From positions 1,952,230-2,016,229 of the forward strand of contig NZ_CM001775.1 of the NCBI RefSeq assembly GCF_000332235.1: 64,000 bases of DNA. The letters run 5' to 3'. This document shows positions 1 through 9,669 of the stretch, one piece after another (position 1 is the stretch's first letter; each line of letters starts with the position of its first letter). Under the pieces are notes generated by a model. That model made no database searches. It worked only from the letters and a program-made list of their open reading frames with translations, and was not told the origin of the DNA. Both the position numbers and the translations under genes were made by a program. This DNA comes from Geminocystis herdmanii PCC 6308 (GTDB taxonomy: Bacteria; Cyanobacteriota; Cyanobacteriia; Cyanobacteriales; Cyanobacteriaceae).

Positions 1-506
1 AAGCCTAAAATACCGCTATGATGAGGATTTGAGCTTGTGCCTCCTTCCGTTTGAATAATATCCGCACCAGCGATAACGAGGGCTTGAGCTAATTCTACTT
101 GCTCATCTAATGGTAAAATGTGGGGTACAGTTACAGAAAGAGTGATGTTAGGTAATAATGCACGGGTTTCACGGGTTAAAGCTAAGACATCTTGAGCGGA
201 AAAAGTAATACCTTGACTATAAAAACTATCAAAGTTACCGATTTCTACTAAATCTGCCCCAGCGATAACAGCTTTTGATAATAATTGAGCGTCAACGGCA
301 GATACACACACAGGAATATTAATTAATTGCTTGACGGTTTTAATTAAATTGACATCGGCAGCAATATCGACAAAAGTAGCACCACCAATTTCTGCGGATT
401 GACAAACCGCTTTCACATTATTGACATCGAAATTATTTAATCCGCTAATGACTTTGATGGCTTTTTTTGTAGCGAAGGCTTGAGCTAATTTAGAGTTGTT
501 AATCAT
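1..506 (-). CDS. ycf23: Ycf23/DUF561 family protein, 3' end cut by window edge
   Basis: The reverse strand reads from an ATG at 506 and stays open to base 1, giving about 168 residues starting MINNSKLAQAF with no stop, so the C-terminus lies outside the window. The sequence has the alternating beta/alpha pattern of a TIM-barrel protein, with stretches such as KVISGLNNF, FVDIAAD, VCVSAVDA and VEIGNFDSF. This matches my recollection of the Ycf23/DUF561 family, found in cyanobacteria and red-algal plastids; its biochemical role is not established. No partner gene is visible in the 260 bases upstream. Confidence 0.85.
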   Translation of the reverse strand, partial: MINNSKLAQAFATKKAIKVISGLNNFDVNNVKAVCQSAEIGGATFVDIAADVNLIKTVKQLINIPVCVSAVDAQLLSKAVIAGADLVEIGNFDSFYSQGITFSAQDVLALTRETRALLPNITLSVTVPHILPLDEQVELAQALVIAGADIIQTEGGTSSNPHHSGILG

Positions 507-765
507 AATTAAATTCGATCGTTGTAACGTTTTAAAGAGTAATTATATCAAATTAGGGATTATTTTTTTAGATGATTTAATCAGAATTTATCATCTAAAC
601 GTATTTAGTTTTAGGGGTGAAAAATTTTTCCCTCGCTTATTATTGAGTAAGTCATGATTTTAATTTAATCAAAATTTTGATAATAAGACTTAGCTTTTTT
701 TACGTCTTTGCGTCTTTGGGTGAAAATTTACCTCCATTAGTATCTTATAAATTCAATGTAGATAC

Positions 766-2901
766 TTAAATATCAATTATTTCATAAAGAAAATTAAATG
801 TAGCCCAATGGTTTAAATCTAAGGCATAAACATCACTTAAATTATTAACTAAATTACTGGTAATATTACTACCTAAATGTAAATCTTCTAGGATAGCTTT
901 AGCAATGACAACAGGATTTTCTAAAGAAATTATTTGCTCATTCTCTGGAGTTATTTCTGAGATTTTATTTAATTGGCTTAACGTTTGATTAAATGGGGAT
1001 TTTGAGCAAATTAAAATCAATTTTCCTAGGGCTTTTTCTGCATCAAATAACCATTTTAAATTACCCGTATTTTCAGGAAAAGAAATAGTATTTTTTCCTT
1101 GAATCATTTGGGCATTAGAGGGAAAATAAATTACTCCTTGACGAGAAGAATTAATGCCAAATAAAATATAGTATAAATTATGATCATTTTCATTGTCTAT
1201 GGTAATAGTTAACTGACTTCCGAAAGGAATAGATATTAATAAGTTATCTTGATTTTTAGGAGATTGTAAGGAAGAAGTGAGGATTTTTTGATGTTGACTT
1301 TGGGTTGTTTGTTGGGAGTGAATATATGTTTGATTATTATGGTTAATTTTAAGGTTAATATTTAGAGATAAAGAGGAGGAAGATTGATTCAGAGTAAGAT
1401 TTAATAATTTTTCTGCTAAGGCAATTTTAAAGGCTGGAGTTAAACGTTTGACGGCGGAGGAGACGGCTTCATTGGCTATTTTTGGGGCGGTATTGGGGAA
1501 TAAAATTCCAGCACTGGAAAATAAACCATAACCTTCGATCGAGTTATTATTATTAATGAATTTTCCAAAAATACAATCAGCGAAATTATCTCCTAAATTA
1601 ATAACTGATTCTATGTTATTCACGGCACTTAATGCACTGGTAGCATCGACTCTTTCTATTTTTTCTAAACTATTATTTAAGCCGACATTTAATCCAGTAT
1701 TTCGATCGATTATTCGCACGGATTCTTGTAAAATTAAACCTTTACTAATCAAATTTTTAGGACTATTAATTAAAATACCTTTAGCCTTGTTTCCTTGTAA
1801 ATAATTAAGTTGAATAACAATAACTTTTTCATCATTAACAATACCAGTAAAATAAGAATTTAAACCATAATTATATAAAACTAATAGAGGTAATCCTACT
1901 AAGTCAAATTCGACTAAATTAGGATCACTAAAATTAGTTATAATTGCATCTCCTTTGTTAGTTTTTTCTAAAGATAAATTATAGATATATTTTTCGTTTT
2001 GACTATTAGAAGGAAAGAACACTTTTTCCCCATTTCCACTAGCTAAAGCAACCTCAAAAGCAACCTTTTTCATTAAGGTTAAGTTATCAGTTTGAGGATT
2101 ATTTTGCCATAGGGATTGAGTTAAAGCATAGGTGAATAATCCCACATGAAAATTTAAACTATTAATTTCAATGGCGATCGAATCTAAAGAAGGGGATAAA
2201 ATAAAACCAGAGGAAGGATTATTATTTTTTAATAAAGTAATTTTCGAGTTATTTTTTAATAGTTGTTGATTCAATTCTAATTCTTGAGGACTAATAACAA
2301 AATCATGGGATGATGGGTAACAACGTAGAGAAAATTCATTAGTCAAAAATTCAGGGAAAGAAACAAAACTGGTATCAAGAATAAAAGTATATTTATTAGT
2401 CTTTAAAGACTGGGATAATTTAATAATTGTATCTAGTAAAATATCATCAACAAAATTATCTTTAGCTTTGATACTATCGTAAGTAATTAAACTATTTTGC
2501 CATGAAGATTCATCCCGATTTAACTTTACCCTACGCCCATAACCGCTAAAGTGAAAAATAACAATATCATTATTTTGGGCTTGTTGAATTAAATGCTGTT
2601 GAAAAGTCTCTAAAATATTTTCTCTAGTAGCGTTTCGATCGAGTAAAGTAATAATATCAGAAGGTAAGAAACCAAAACGATGAATAAGTAACTGTTTTTG
2701 TAACTCAGTATCTGTCACGCATCCCTTTAAATTTTTGCCCTCAGAATACTGATTAATGCCCACCAGTAAAGCTAACTTACGAGAATTAGGCAGATTTGCA
2801 CCATAGGCATCACCGTTAAAGAAGATATTATCCCCCAAAACGCCCCAAGAAGTGAGACTAATACCGATAGTTTGTAAAAAATTGCGTCGGGAAAATTTCA
2901 T
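766..2901 (-). CDS. Caspase-like (orthocaspase) protein lacking both catalytic residues; Tat-type signal; C-terminal DUF4384-like region
   Basis: A 711-residue protein. The N-terminus MKFSRRNFLQTIG is a twin-arginine signal, so export through Tat is expected. Residues about 40-200 form a caspase p20-type domain (KLALLVGINQY at 41-51). The usual catalytic His in HxSGHG is Tyr121 (HFSGYG), and the usual Cys in the D-x-C-H-S-G motif is Ser178 (LDTSFVS), so proteolysis is not expected. The C-terminal part (about 550-640) resembles the DUF4384 module often attached to these proteins. Pseudo-orthocaspases with a Tyr/Ser pair are known in cyanobacteria from published surveys, as I recall. The role is unknown; a structural or regulatory role in the periplasm or thylakoid lumen is inference. 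It stands alone with 215 bases upstream. Confidence 0.8.
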   Translation of the reverse strand: MKFSRRNFLQTIGISLTSWGVLGDNIFFNGDAYGANLPNSRKLALLVGINQYSEGKNLKGCVTDTELQKQLLIHRFGFLPSDIITLLDRNATRENILETFQQHLIQQAQNNDIVIFHFSGYGRRVKLNRDESSWQNSLITYDSIKAKDNFVDDILLDTIIKLSQSLKTNKYTFILDTSFVSFPEFLTNEFSLRCYPSSHDFVISPQELELNQQLLKNNSKITLLKNNNPSSGFILSPSLDSIAIEINSLNFHVGLFTYALTQSLWQNNPQTDNLTLMKKVAFEVALASGNGEKVFFPSNSQNEKYIYNLSLEKTNKGDAIITNFSDPNLVEFDLVGLPLLVLYNYGLNSYFTGIVNDEKVIVIQLNYLQGNKAKGILINSPKNLISKGLILQESVRIIDRNTGLNVGLNNSLEKIERVDATSALSAVNNIESVINLGDNFADCIFGKFINNNNSIEGYGLFSSAGILFPNTAPKIANEAVSSAVKRLTPAFKIALAEKLLNLTLNQSSSSLSLNINLKINHNNQTYIHSQQTTQSQHQKILTSSLQSPKNQDNLLISIPFGSQLTITIDNENDHNLYYILFGINSSRQGVIYFPSNAQMIQGKNTISFPENTGNLKWLFDAEKALGKLILICSKSPFNQTLSQLNKISEITPENEQIISLENPVVIAKAILEDLHLGSNITSNLVNNLSDVYALDLNHWATFNFLYEIIDI

Positions 2902-3116
2902 GGCGATCGCTTTTCCGTAAAATGAATAATAATAGGCTAGTGGTAAAATTTAGAATCTAAAAAAATTAATTTTGAGTACCTAGAAGAATTTGTGATCAAT
3001 AATTAATTATTTTTATTATCCCACGAGTTTAAAATTCAGAGTAATAAACATTTTCCTAAAATCTCATTTTCAGCAAAAGACTATGTTTATCAGTAGATAA
3101 GTACTAAACATTTATA

Positions 3117-3368
3117 TTATTTATCAACATTACTAATAAAACGATTAGCCACCGTTTCTGGTTGAATAGCTGACAGTACAACATGATTGGAGTCTGTTAT
3201 TATTACTGCTCTAGTTCTTCTACCGTAGGTTGCATCGATTAACTGTCCTTTCTCTTTAGCGTCAGCAATAAGACGTTTAATAGGAGCGGATTCTGGGCTA
3301 ACAATAGCGATAACTCGATTTCCTGTTACAATATTGCCAAAACCGATGTTAATTAATTTGGTATCCAT
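3117..3368 (-). CDS. RemA/DUF370 family small protein
   Basis: An 83-residue protein beginning [14 protein letters not shown], with the conserved [15 protein letters not shown] and the basic [11 protein letters not shown] stretch typical of DUF370/RemA proteins. In Bacillus RemA is a DNA-binding regulator of biofilm matrix genes; the cyanobacterial members have no settled function. Length is normal for the family, with a short non-conserved tail after IQPETVANR. It is monocistronic here, flanked by the orthocaspase-like gene and a repeat-rich spacer. Confidence 0.85.
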   Translation of the reverse strand: MDTKLINIGFGNIVTGNRVIAIVSPESAPIKRLIADAKEKGQLIDATYGRRTRAVIITDSNHVVLSAIQPETVANRFISNVDK

Positions 3369-3497
3369 AAATTTCGATGACAGTTAACATTTTTCCTTTA
3401 CTTAATCATCATATCTTCAAATATTGAGATTTACAATGGTTTTTCATAAGTATTCGAGTAAAATGATTCTATCGAGTTTGTTTGTTAATGTCTAATT

Positions 3498-3747
3498 AGG
3501 GTTTGCTGAAAAAGTATTTTGATGAGGATAGGAGAGAAGAGTCAGGAGACAGGAGATAGGATAAATACTGAAACATCAAGGTTTTGATGCTGTTGATAGA
3601 TAGAACAAGTATAGTTGTATTAAAAAAAAATAAGGTCAAAAGTGTCGAATTTTTGAATAAAAATCCTCAAAACGGCGCACTTTTTCACTAATGTATTATA
3701 TCTAAACCGTTGATTTTAATAGCTTTCTGATTTATTCAGCAAACCCT
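3498..3747 (-). mobile_element. Repeat family B, copy 1 (MITE-like)
   Basis: A 250-bp element with inverted ends AGGGTTTGCTGAA and TTCAGCAAACCCT and no ORF. Its reverse complement aligns along most of its length with the copy at 40841-41193, sharing the blocks around CTATAAAAATCAAAGG, AGGATTTTTATTCAAAAATTC and CATCAAAACCTTGATG. The mobilising transposase is not in the window. Flanks read TT before and AA after, so a very short target duplication (TTA or TA type) is possible but cannot be proven. Confidence 0.7.
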
Positions 3748-3757
3748 AAGTAAAAAT

Positions 3758-3860
3758 CCCCCTAATTCCCTAACTCCCTAATACCCTAATACCCTAATAC
3801 CCTAATACCCTAATACCCTAATACCCTAATACCCCAATTCCCTAATTCCCTAACACCCCA
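3758..3860. repeat. Tandem CCCTAATAC/CCCTAATTC repeat
   Basis: About 100 bp made of a 9-bp unit, CCCTAATAC, repeated about seven times and flanked by the variant CCCTAATTC or CCCTAACTC. It ends just upstream of the stop codon of adhE. Similar CCCTAATTC runs occur at 37711-37770 and near 60213, so this is a dispersed simple repeat of intergenic spaces in this genome. Confidence 0.85.
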
Positions 3861-3885
3861 ACATTTTTAAGGGGAAAAAATTAAC

Positions 3886-6528
3886 TTAATTTGCGGTTAC
3901 TGCCTCGGAAGATTGATGATAAAATTGAGACTCTAGGCTAAACCCACGATAAGCCATGATGTATAACTCTTTCATATCCTTGATTAAGGGATAACGAGGA
4001 TTAGTCCCAGTACATTGATCATCGAAGGCTTGTTCTGCTAAACTTTCCATCTCATCATAGAATTTTTGATCATCAATAGATAACACTTCTCGAATGGTAA
4101 GGGGGATATTTAACTCTTTTTTCAAGTTTTCCACCGCTTCCACCAGTTTCTCTACCTTCTCATCATCCGTTGTGCCTCCTAAGTGTAAATAGTCCGCAAT
4201 TTGAGCATAACGGAATTTAGCATTAGGATATTTGTATTGAGGAAAAATCGCCTGTTTAAAGGGTGCATCCGTCGCATTGTAACGAATAACATGGGAAATC
4301 ATCAACGCATTTGCTAACCCGTGAGGCACATGAAAACTCGAACCCAGTTTGTGAGCTAGAGAATGACAAATTCCTAAAAAAGCATTGGCAAAAGCCATCC
4401 CCGCAATCGTAGCGGCGTAATGGACTTTTTCCCTAGCCTTAACGTCTTTAGCTCCGTTATGATAAGCCCTAGGTAAATAGTCAAATAAAAGTCCGATCGA
4501 TTTTAATGCCAAACCACTGGTAAACTCCGTGGAGTAGATAGACACATAAGCCTCTAAAGCATGGGTTAAAGCATCAACACCCCCAAAAGCGGTTAAACTT
4601 TTCGGCATATTTAACACTAATTCTGGATCGACGATCGCCATATTAGGGGTTAAGGCATAATCAGCCAGAGGATATTTCATCCCAGTCACGTCATCAGTTA
4701 CAACCGCAAAGGGTGTCACTTCTGAGCCAGTGCCTGATGTAGTAGGTATGGCTACCATAATCGCTTTTGTACCCAATTCAGGCAAATCATAAACCCGTTT
4801 GCGAATATCCATAAAACGAGTGGCAATGCCCTCAAATTCGATGTCGGGATGCTCATACATTAACCACATTACCTTCGCCGCATCCATGGGTGATCCTCCC
4901 CCGATGGCAATGATCACATCTGGGTTAAACTTATTTAAAACTGCTAATCCTCGATTAACAGTACTTAAAGAAGGATCAGGCTCAACATCATAAAATACAT
5001 CATATTTAAGCCCCATTTGCTCTAAAACATTTTCAATTTTTACCGTCACCCCCAAATCATAGAGAGGTTTGTCAGTGACGATAAAAGCACGATGTTTGTT
5101 TTTTAAATCCCCTAAAGCAACGGGTAAACAACCATATTTGAAGTAAACCTTCGGAGGAACACGAAACCAGAGCATATTTTCTCGGCGTTCTGTGATAGTC
5201 TTAATGTTGAGTAAATGTTGTATTCCCACATTGCCACTGATAGAGTTACCTCCCCAACTACCACAACCTAAAGTTAAGGAAGGATCAAGACGGAAATTAT
5301 ATAAATCTCCGATCGCACCTTGAGAGGAAGGAGTATTAACTAATACTCGACTGGTTTCCATTCTTTGTTCAAAGTATTCAATTAAATCATGTTTTTCAGG
5401 GCTAATATAAATACAAGAAGTATGACCTTTTCCGCCAAATTCAACTAACCTAGCCGCCTTTTCTGTGGCGTTTTCAAAGTTCTCCGCTCGATACATCGCT
5501 AAAATGGGAGATAATTTTTCATAGGATAAAGGCTCATCAAATCCGATGTTTTCCACCTCAGCAATAATAACTTTACTCTCAGGGTTGAGGGTGAATCCTG
5601 CTATTTCTGCAATTTTAGTCACGGGTTGCCCCACTATATCAGCATTGATTCTACCATTTTTAAGGATAATTTCTCGTAATTTCTGGGTTTCTTCCGCAGA
5701 AGTGAAATAAGCTCCCCGTAGCTCAAATTCTGTCTTAAACTGGTCATAAATAACATTTTCGACGATAACTGATTGCTCAGAGGCACAAATCATGCCATTA
5801 TCAAAGGTTTTACTCAGCATAATCGAAGATACTGCCATTTTAATATCAGCACTTTGCTCAATAACGGCAGGGGTGTTTCCAGCCCCAACCCCTAAAGATG
5901 GATGACCTGAAGAATAGGCGGCTTTTACCATTCCGGGTCCTCCTGTGGCTAAAATGAGCTTAATTTCGGGATGTTGCATCAAGGCTTGAGAGAGTTCGAG
6001 GGTTGGTTCATCAATCCAACCGATGATATTTTCGGGTGCTCCTGCGGCGATGGCTGCATCTCGGACAATTTTAGCCGCTTCTACGGTGCATTTTTGCGCC
6101 CTTGGATGGGGAGATAAAATAATCGCATTGCGAGTTTTTAAGGCTAAAAGGGTTTTAAAAATAGCGGTAGAGGTGGGGTTAGTCGTGGGGATAATTCCCG
6201 CAATGACTCCTAAAGGTTCGGCGATTTTTTCGAGTCCATAACATTCATCTTTTTCGATCACTCCGCAAGTTTTTTCGTCTCGATATTTGTTGTAAATAAT
6301 CTCAGAAGCAAAATGATTTTTAATAACTTTATCTTCAACAATTCCCATCCCTGTTTCTGCACAAGCTAATTTTGCTAAAGGGATTCGGGCTGAGTTGGCG
6401 GCTAGAGCAGCACGTTTAAAAATTCGATCGACCTGTTCTTGACTAAATTTTCCATACTCTTTTTGAGCTTTTTTTACACTATTAATTAACTGTTCAAGGG
6501 CTGTTAAAGTATTGATATTACCGTCCAT
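3886..6528 (-). CDS. adhE: Bifunctional acetaldehyde-CoA/alcohol dehydrogenase
   Basis: An 880-residue cytoplasmic enzyme that reduces acetyl-CoA to acetaldehyde and then ethanol, using NADH. Residues about 10-450 are the aldehyde dehydrogenase domain, with the catalytic cysteine at 248 in NGMICASEQ. Residues about 455-870 are the iron-dependent alcohol dehydrogenase domain, with the cofactor motif GGGSPMDAAK and the metal-binding stretch GICHSLAHKLG followed by FHVPHGLAN. Length matches the usual 870-890 residues, and both halves look intact. It is monocistronic. With ackA at 50.6 kb it suggests dark fermentation to ethanol and acetate. AdhE is present in only some cyanobacteria. Confidence 0.97.
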   Translation of the reverse strand: MDGNINTLTALEQLINSVKKAQKEYGKFSQEQVDRIFKRAALAANSARIPLAKLACAETGMGIVEDKVIKNHFASEIIYNKYRDEKTCGVIEKDECYGLEKIAEPLGVIAGIIPTTNPTSTAIFKTLLALKTRNAIILSPHPRAQKCTVEAAKIVRDAAIAAGAPENIIGWIDEPTLELSQALMQHPEIKLILATGGPGMVKAAYSSGHPSLGVGAGNTPAVIEQSADIKMAVSSIMLSKTFDNGMICASEQSVIVENVIYDQFKTEFELRGAYFTSAEETQKLREIILKNGRINADIVGQPVTKIAEIAGFTLNPESKVIIAEVENIGFDEPLSYEKLSPILAMYRAENFENATEKAARLVEFGGKGHTSCIYISPEKHDLIEYFEQRMETSRVLVNTPSSQGAIGDLYNFRLDPSLTLGCGSWGGNSISGNVGIQHLLNIKTITERRENMLWFRVPPKVYFKYGCLPVALGDLKNKHRAFIVTDKPLYDLGVTVKIENVLEQMGLKYDVFYDVEPDPSLSTVNRGLAVLNKFNPDVIIAIGGGSPMDAAKVMWLMYEHPDIEFEGIATRFMDIRKRVYDLPELGTKAIMVAIPTTSGTGSEVTPFAVVTDDVTGMKYPLADYALTPNMAIVDPELVLNMPKSLTAFGGVDALTHALEAYVSIYSTEFTSGLALKSIGLLFDYLPRAYHNGAKDVKAREKVHYAATIAGMAFANAFLGICHSLAHKLGSSFHVPHGLANALMISHVIRYNATDAPFKQAIFPQYKYPNAKFRYAQIADYLHLGGTTDDEKVEKLVEAVENLKKELNIPLTIREVLSIDDQKFYDEMESLAEQAFDDQCTGTNPRYPLIKDMKELYIMAYRGFSLESQFYHQSSEAVTAN

Positions 6529-6706
6529 AATTTGTACGCCTAAATGGTTAAAATTTTTAACGAATTTAAAGGGATAGTATCTTGAAATAAAGATATTTTT
6601 TACTACTTTTAAATTCTTTAATTTCCATTATAGACAAGATAACGAAAATGTATAATTTTATTTTTGTTTTGTCAAGAATTATTAATTATAGCAATCCTAA
6701 AGCATT

Positions 6707-6896
6707 ACCTGAGTGAACCATAAAATTTTTGGTGCTGTAAAGGTTGCGGAAAGGGTATCGGAAAGGGTTAAAGAATTGACAAAAAATATATCCTAATTGA
6801 TTTTTTTATCTTCAATTCTTTGATCGAATTATATAATCTTCTGAAAATTACACCTGAAACCTGCCCTTATCAAACATTCTTACATCGAACTGAGGT
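6707..6896 (-). mobile_element. Repeat family A, copy 1 (MITE-like)
   Basis: A 190-bp element in the spacer between adhE and pgk, starting ACCTGAGTGAACCAT and ending ATCGAACTGAGGT. Its body aligns in reverse with the copy at 40568-40787: both hold GAATTGACAAAAAATATATC, CGGAAAGGGTTAAAG and TACACCTGAAACCTGC. No ORF. The rest of this 495-base spacer shows a short GTAGGGCGATG repeat near 6980 that recurs near 21465, and nothing else that I can identify. Confidence 0.7.
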
Positions 6897-7023
6897 GATA
6901 TTGTAACGTGTCGATTTACTAATTTTTTTTTGACAAAGATAGAAGTTAGGCAAAACAATTATTTTTATAATCCTTGATGGTAGGGCGATGGACACCCCAC
7001 CTTACATAAAATAATAATGATTA

Positions 7024-8223
7024 TTAGTCGTCTAAAGCGGCGATACCGGGTAATACTTTACCTTCGAGTAACTCTAAACTTGCGCCCCCTCCAGTGGAAA
7101 TATGGCTCATTTTTTCCGCTACACCAACTTTTTCAACGGCGGCAACGGAGTCTCCTCCACCGATAATGGTAATTGCACCTTTACCTGTTAATTCTGCTAA
7201 AGTATGTGCGATCGCCTCTGTACCTTGAGCGAATTTTTCAAACTCAAATACTCCCATAGGACCATTCCAGATTACAGTTTTACAATCAGCTAAAGCAGTT
7301 TGGAAGGTTTTCACGGAATCTGGTCCAATATCTAAGCCCATCCAACCATCAGGAATACTATTAATATCAACGGTTTGAGTGTTTGCATCTGGGGCAAAAT
7401 TATCCGCTAAGATAACATCGGTGGGTAATAAAAATTCTACGCCTTTTTCTTTGGCTTTAATTTCTAAGGCTTTGGCTAAGTCTAATTTATCTTCTTCGAC
7501 TAAGGATTTACCGACACTTAAACCACGCGCTTTGTAGAAGGTGAAAATCATACCACCGCCGATGATTAATTTATCACATTTTTCGAGGAGGGTTTCGATA
7601 ACTCCAATTTTACTGGATACTTTTGAACCGCCAACGATCGCCACTAAAGGACGTTTGGGAGCTTCGATCGCACTTTGTAAGAATTCTAATTCTTTTTCGA
7701 TCAAAAATCCAGCAACAGAGGGAGATAAATAATGAGTTACGCCTTCAGTGGAAGCATGGGCGCGGTGAGCAGTACCAAAAGCATCATTAACGTATAAATC
7801 AGCGTTACTAGCTAATTTTTGGGCAAATTCAGCGTCGTTAGCTTCTTCTTCGTTGTAGAAACGGAGGTTTTCTAATAAAGCAACATCACCATTAGCTAAA
7901 GCATTAACGCCAGTAGTGACAGTATCCCCAATACAATCATCAAATTTAACTACGGTTTTGCCTAATAATTCAGAAAGACGAGTCGCAACGGGAGTTAAAC
8001 GTAAACTTTCTTTAACTTGACCTTTAGGACGACCCATGTGGCTACATAATAAAACTTTAGCACCGTTAGCGGTTAAATGGTTGATGGTGGGTAAAGCGGC
8101 TTTAATACGGGTATCATCGGTAATTTGTCCGTTATCCATAGGTACGTTAAAATCCACCCGCACTAAGACTCTTTTTCCTTCTAAATCAGATTTTGTTAAA
8201 CTTGCAATACTTTTTTTTGCCAT
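7024..8223 (-). CDS. pgk: Phosphoglycerate kinase
   Basis: A 399-residue enzyme that interconverts 1,3-bisphosphoglycerate plus ADP and 3-phosphoglycerate plus ATP in glycolysis and the Calvin cycle. Visible motifs include [13 protein letters not shown] near residues 19-31, [11 protein letters not shown] (substrate-binding arginine), [14 protein letters not shown], and the C-terminal nucleotide-binding region with WNGPMGVFE and [13 protein letters not shown]. Length is normal. The ATG at 8223 directly precedes the conserved N-terminus. Single gene, divergent from the ferredoxin gene. Confidence 0.98.
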   Translation of the reverse strand: MAKKSIASLTKSDLEGKRVLVRVDFNVPMDNGQITDDTRIKAALPTINHLTANGAKVLLCSHMGRPKGQVKESLRLTPVATRLSELLGKTVVKFDDCIGDTVTTGVNALANGDVALLENLRFYNEEEANDAEFAQKLASNADLYVNDAFGTAHRAHASTEGVTHYLSPSVAGFLIEKELEFLQSAIEAPKRPLVAIVGGSKVSSKIGVIETLLEKCDKLIIGGGMIFTFYKARGLSVGKSLVEEDKLDLAKALEIKAKEKGVEFLLPTDVILADNFAPDANTQTVDINSIPDGWMGLDIGPDSVKTFQTALADCKTVIWNGPMGVFEFEKFAQGTEAIAHTLAELTGKGAITIIGGGDSVAAVEKVGVAEKMSHISTGGGASLELLEGKVLPGIAALDD

Positions 8224-8417
8224 GACGCAAATTTCCCTATATATATTATTTTTAAAAATAGATCGGTAAAAAATTTTACTCTGTGCAGATTTTACCCGAA
8301 GTGTAACGAATTGTAAATTATTTTTTAAAATTAAAACTGGTTTATTTTTCGATCGAGAAAATAGGGGAGAAGAAGATTGTTATAATAAATGAAAAACTCC
8401 GCAATTATTAATGAGTA

Positions 8418-8786
8418 ATGGTTAAAACATATCAAGTAACTATTCATAACCGACAAAAGAATACCACTGAAACGGTTATTGTACCCGAAGATAGATACAT
8501 TTTAAATACAGCAGAACATCAAGAAGTTGAACCGCCTTTTTCTTGTCGTAATGGTGCTTGTACGACTTGTGCTGTAAAGGTTGTTCAAGGTGAAGTATAT
8601 CAACCGGAAGCGATGGGATTATCTCCCGATTTACAAAGGCAAGGTTATGCTTTACTGTGTGTATCATACCCTCGATCGAACTTAGTAGTAGAAACCCAAG
8701 ATGAAGATGAGGTTTATGAGTTACAATTTGGGCGTTATTTTGGGAAAGGAAAAGTTCGTTTTGGCTTCCCCATTGAGGAAGATTAA
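8418..8786 (+). CDS. Plant-type 2Fe-2S ferredoxin with C-terminal extension
   Basis: A 122-residue electron carrier. Cluster ligands are in CRNGACTTCAVKV (C-x4-C-x2-C) and the later CVSYP cysteine. The protein carries about 20 residues beyond a photosynthetic PetF, ending in a GRYFGKGKVRFGFP tail. Synechocystis has a similar long ferredoxin (Sll1382, as I recall), so this is probably one of the minor ferredoxins and not the main photosystem I acceptor. The nuclease-like lipoprotein reading frame overlaps its 3' end, so the two may be co-transcribed. Confidence 0.9.
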   Translation: MVKTYQVTIHNRQKNTTETVIVPEDRYILNTAEHQEVEPPFSCRNGACTTCAVKVVQGEVYQPEAMGLSPDLQRQGYALLCVSYPRSNLVVETQDEDEVYELQFGRYFGKGKVRFGFPIEED

Positions 8787-9276
8787 GCTATTTAATAATT
8801 TAAAATTAGTGGGTTTATTCAGTATTCTTTTATCATTGCTTTTAGTGATGACGGGATGTCAGAATAACCCTAGCATCAAGGGTATAGAAGCAAAAGTTAA
8901 AAGAATAGTTAGCGCCCAAACCCTTGAGGTTATCATTGAGAATAAATCTTATACCTTGAGGTTATCAGGGTTAGAAATTCCTCGCAATCAACCAAAAATC
9001 TCTGAGGAGGGAAAACAATTTTTAAAGGATTTTTTTACCCCTCTTAATTCCGCAACGGTTATCATCGAAACCGATTTACAAGTTAAAGATAAATATAATC
9101 GTCTTAATGGTTATGTATGGTATCTCGATCGAATGGTAAATCAAGAATTACTCAAACAAGGTTATGGCATCGCTAACTTAAATTATACCGATGGTAAGCA
9201 CGATCGAGTTTTACTCAATAGTCAAGATTATGCTCGTATCATGGAAAAAGGAATTTGGCGAATAAAAAATGAATAG
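8773..9276 (+). CDS. Thermonuclease (SNase-like) lipoprotein
   Basis: The frame is open from an ATG at 8701, but that start would put 24 odd residues ahead of the signal peptide and lie deep inside the ferredoxin gene. A TTG at 8773 gives MRKIKLFNNLKL followed by a hydrophobic stretch and the lipobox VMTGC, so I prefer it. The mature part has staphylococcal-nuclease-like features: KVKRIVSAQTLEV, LRLSGLEIPR and VKDKYNRLNGYVW. Catalytic residues are only partly recognisable, so enzymatic activity is uncertain. The predicted location is anchored to a membrane facing the periplasm. The overlap of 14 bases with the ferredoxin gene suggests coupling. Confidence 0.65.
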   Translation: MRKIKLFNNLKLVGLFSILLSLLLVMTGCQNNPSIKGIEAKVKRIVSAQTLEVIIENKSYTLRLSGLEIPRNQPKISEEGKQFLKDFFTPLNSATVIIETDLQVKDKYNRLNGYVWYLDRMVNQELLKQGYGIANLNYTDGKHDRVLLNSQDYARIMEKGIWRIKNE

Positions 9277-9304
9277 ATAAAAGTTTTTTCATAGAGGTTT
9301 ATCA

Positions 9305-9442
9305 ATGACAAAAATAGAATTAAAACAAAGAATAGTCAAAAAATTAGACAAAATGGAGTCCGAAAAACTAGCTTTTGTAGATAAATTGATTGATAATTTA
9401 GATGTTTATTTCCCCTCTCAAAATATACGGAGTCGAATATAA
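9305..9442 (+). CDS. Small 45-residue protein upstream of a toxin-antitoxin pair
   Basis: ATG at 9305 to TAA at 9442, encoding MTKIELKQRIVKKLDKME and then a short acidic/hydrophobic helix. It lies two bases ahead of the antitoxin start at 9445. Composition is charged and helical, like the N-terminal part of DUF2281-type antitoxin partners. It could be a decayed second antitoxin copy or a real third member of the module. I do not recognise a specific family. Confidence 0.45.
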   Translation: MTKIELKQRIVKKLDKMESEKLAFVDKLIDNLDVYFPSQNIRSRI

Positions 9443-9444
9443 CA

Positions 9445-9669
9445 ATGCAAATAGAACTAAAAAAAATAGAAGATAATCCTAAAATTTTGGAAGAATTAAC
9501 TGAAAAAATAGAGGAATTAATTATCACTAAAAATGATAAACCAATATATAAATTAACCAGAATTAATCAATCTACTAAAAAACGTCGTACTCGTGGTAAT
9601 GCAAAAGGTTTAATTACAATGAGTGCAGATTTTGATGAACCATTAACCGAATTTACGGAGTATATGTAA
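9445..9669 (+). CDS. DUF2281-like antitoxin of a type II toxin-antitoxin module
   Basis: A 74-residue protein. The C-terminal part, RTRGNAKGLITMSADFDEPL followed by an EFTEYM tail, is the toxin-neutralising region typical of DUF2281-type antitoxins found before PIN toxins in cyanobacteria. The N-terminal half (LEELTEKIEELIITKNDKPI) resembles a Phd-like fold. Its TAA overlaps the toxin start (taATG) by one base, showing translational coupling. Such antitoxins usually repress their own promoter; the operator cannot be seen here. Confidence 0.8.
   Translation: MQIELKKIEDNPKILEELTEKIEELIITKNDKPIYKLTRINQSTKKRRTRGNAKGLITMSADFDEPLTEFTEYM

Noticed and set aside
3758-3860. CCCTAA repeats as a telomere or chromosome end
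   Set aside because: The repeat is 9 bp, not 6, and continues into normal genes on both sides, with similar runs elsewhere.
8701-8772. ATG at 8701 as start of the nuclease-like lipoprotein
   Set aside because: It lies inside the ferredoxin gene and would put 24 unrelated residues ahead of the signal peptide; the TTG at 8773 fits better.
9336-9527. Reverse-strand ORF across the toxin-antitoxin leader
   Set aside because: It is a shadow of the small ORF and antitoxin on the forward strand and has no protein-like features.
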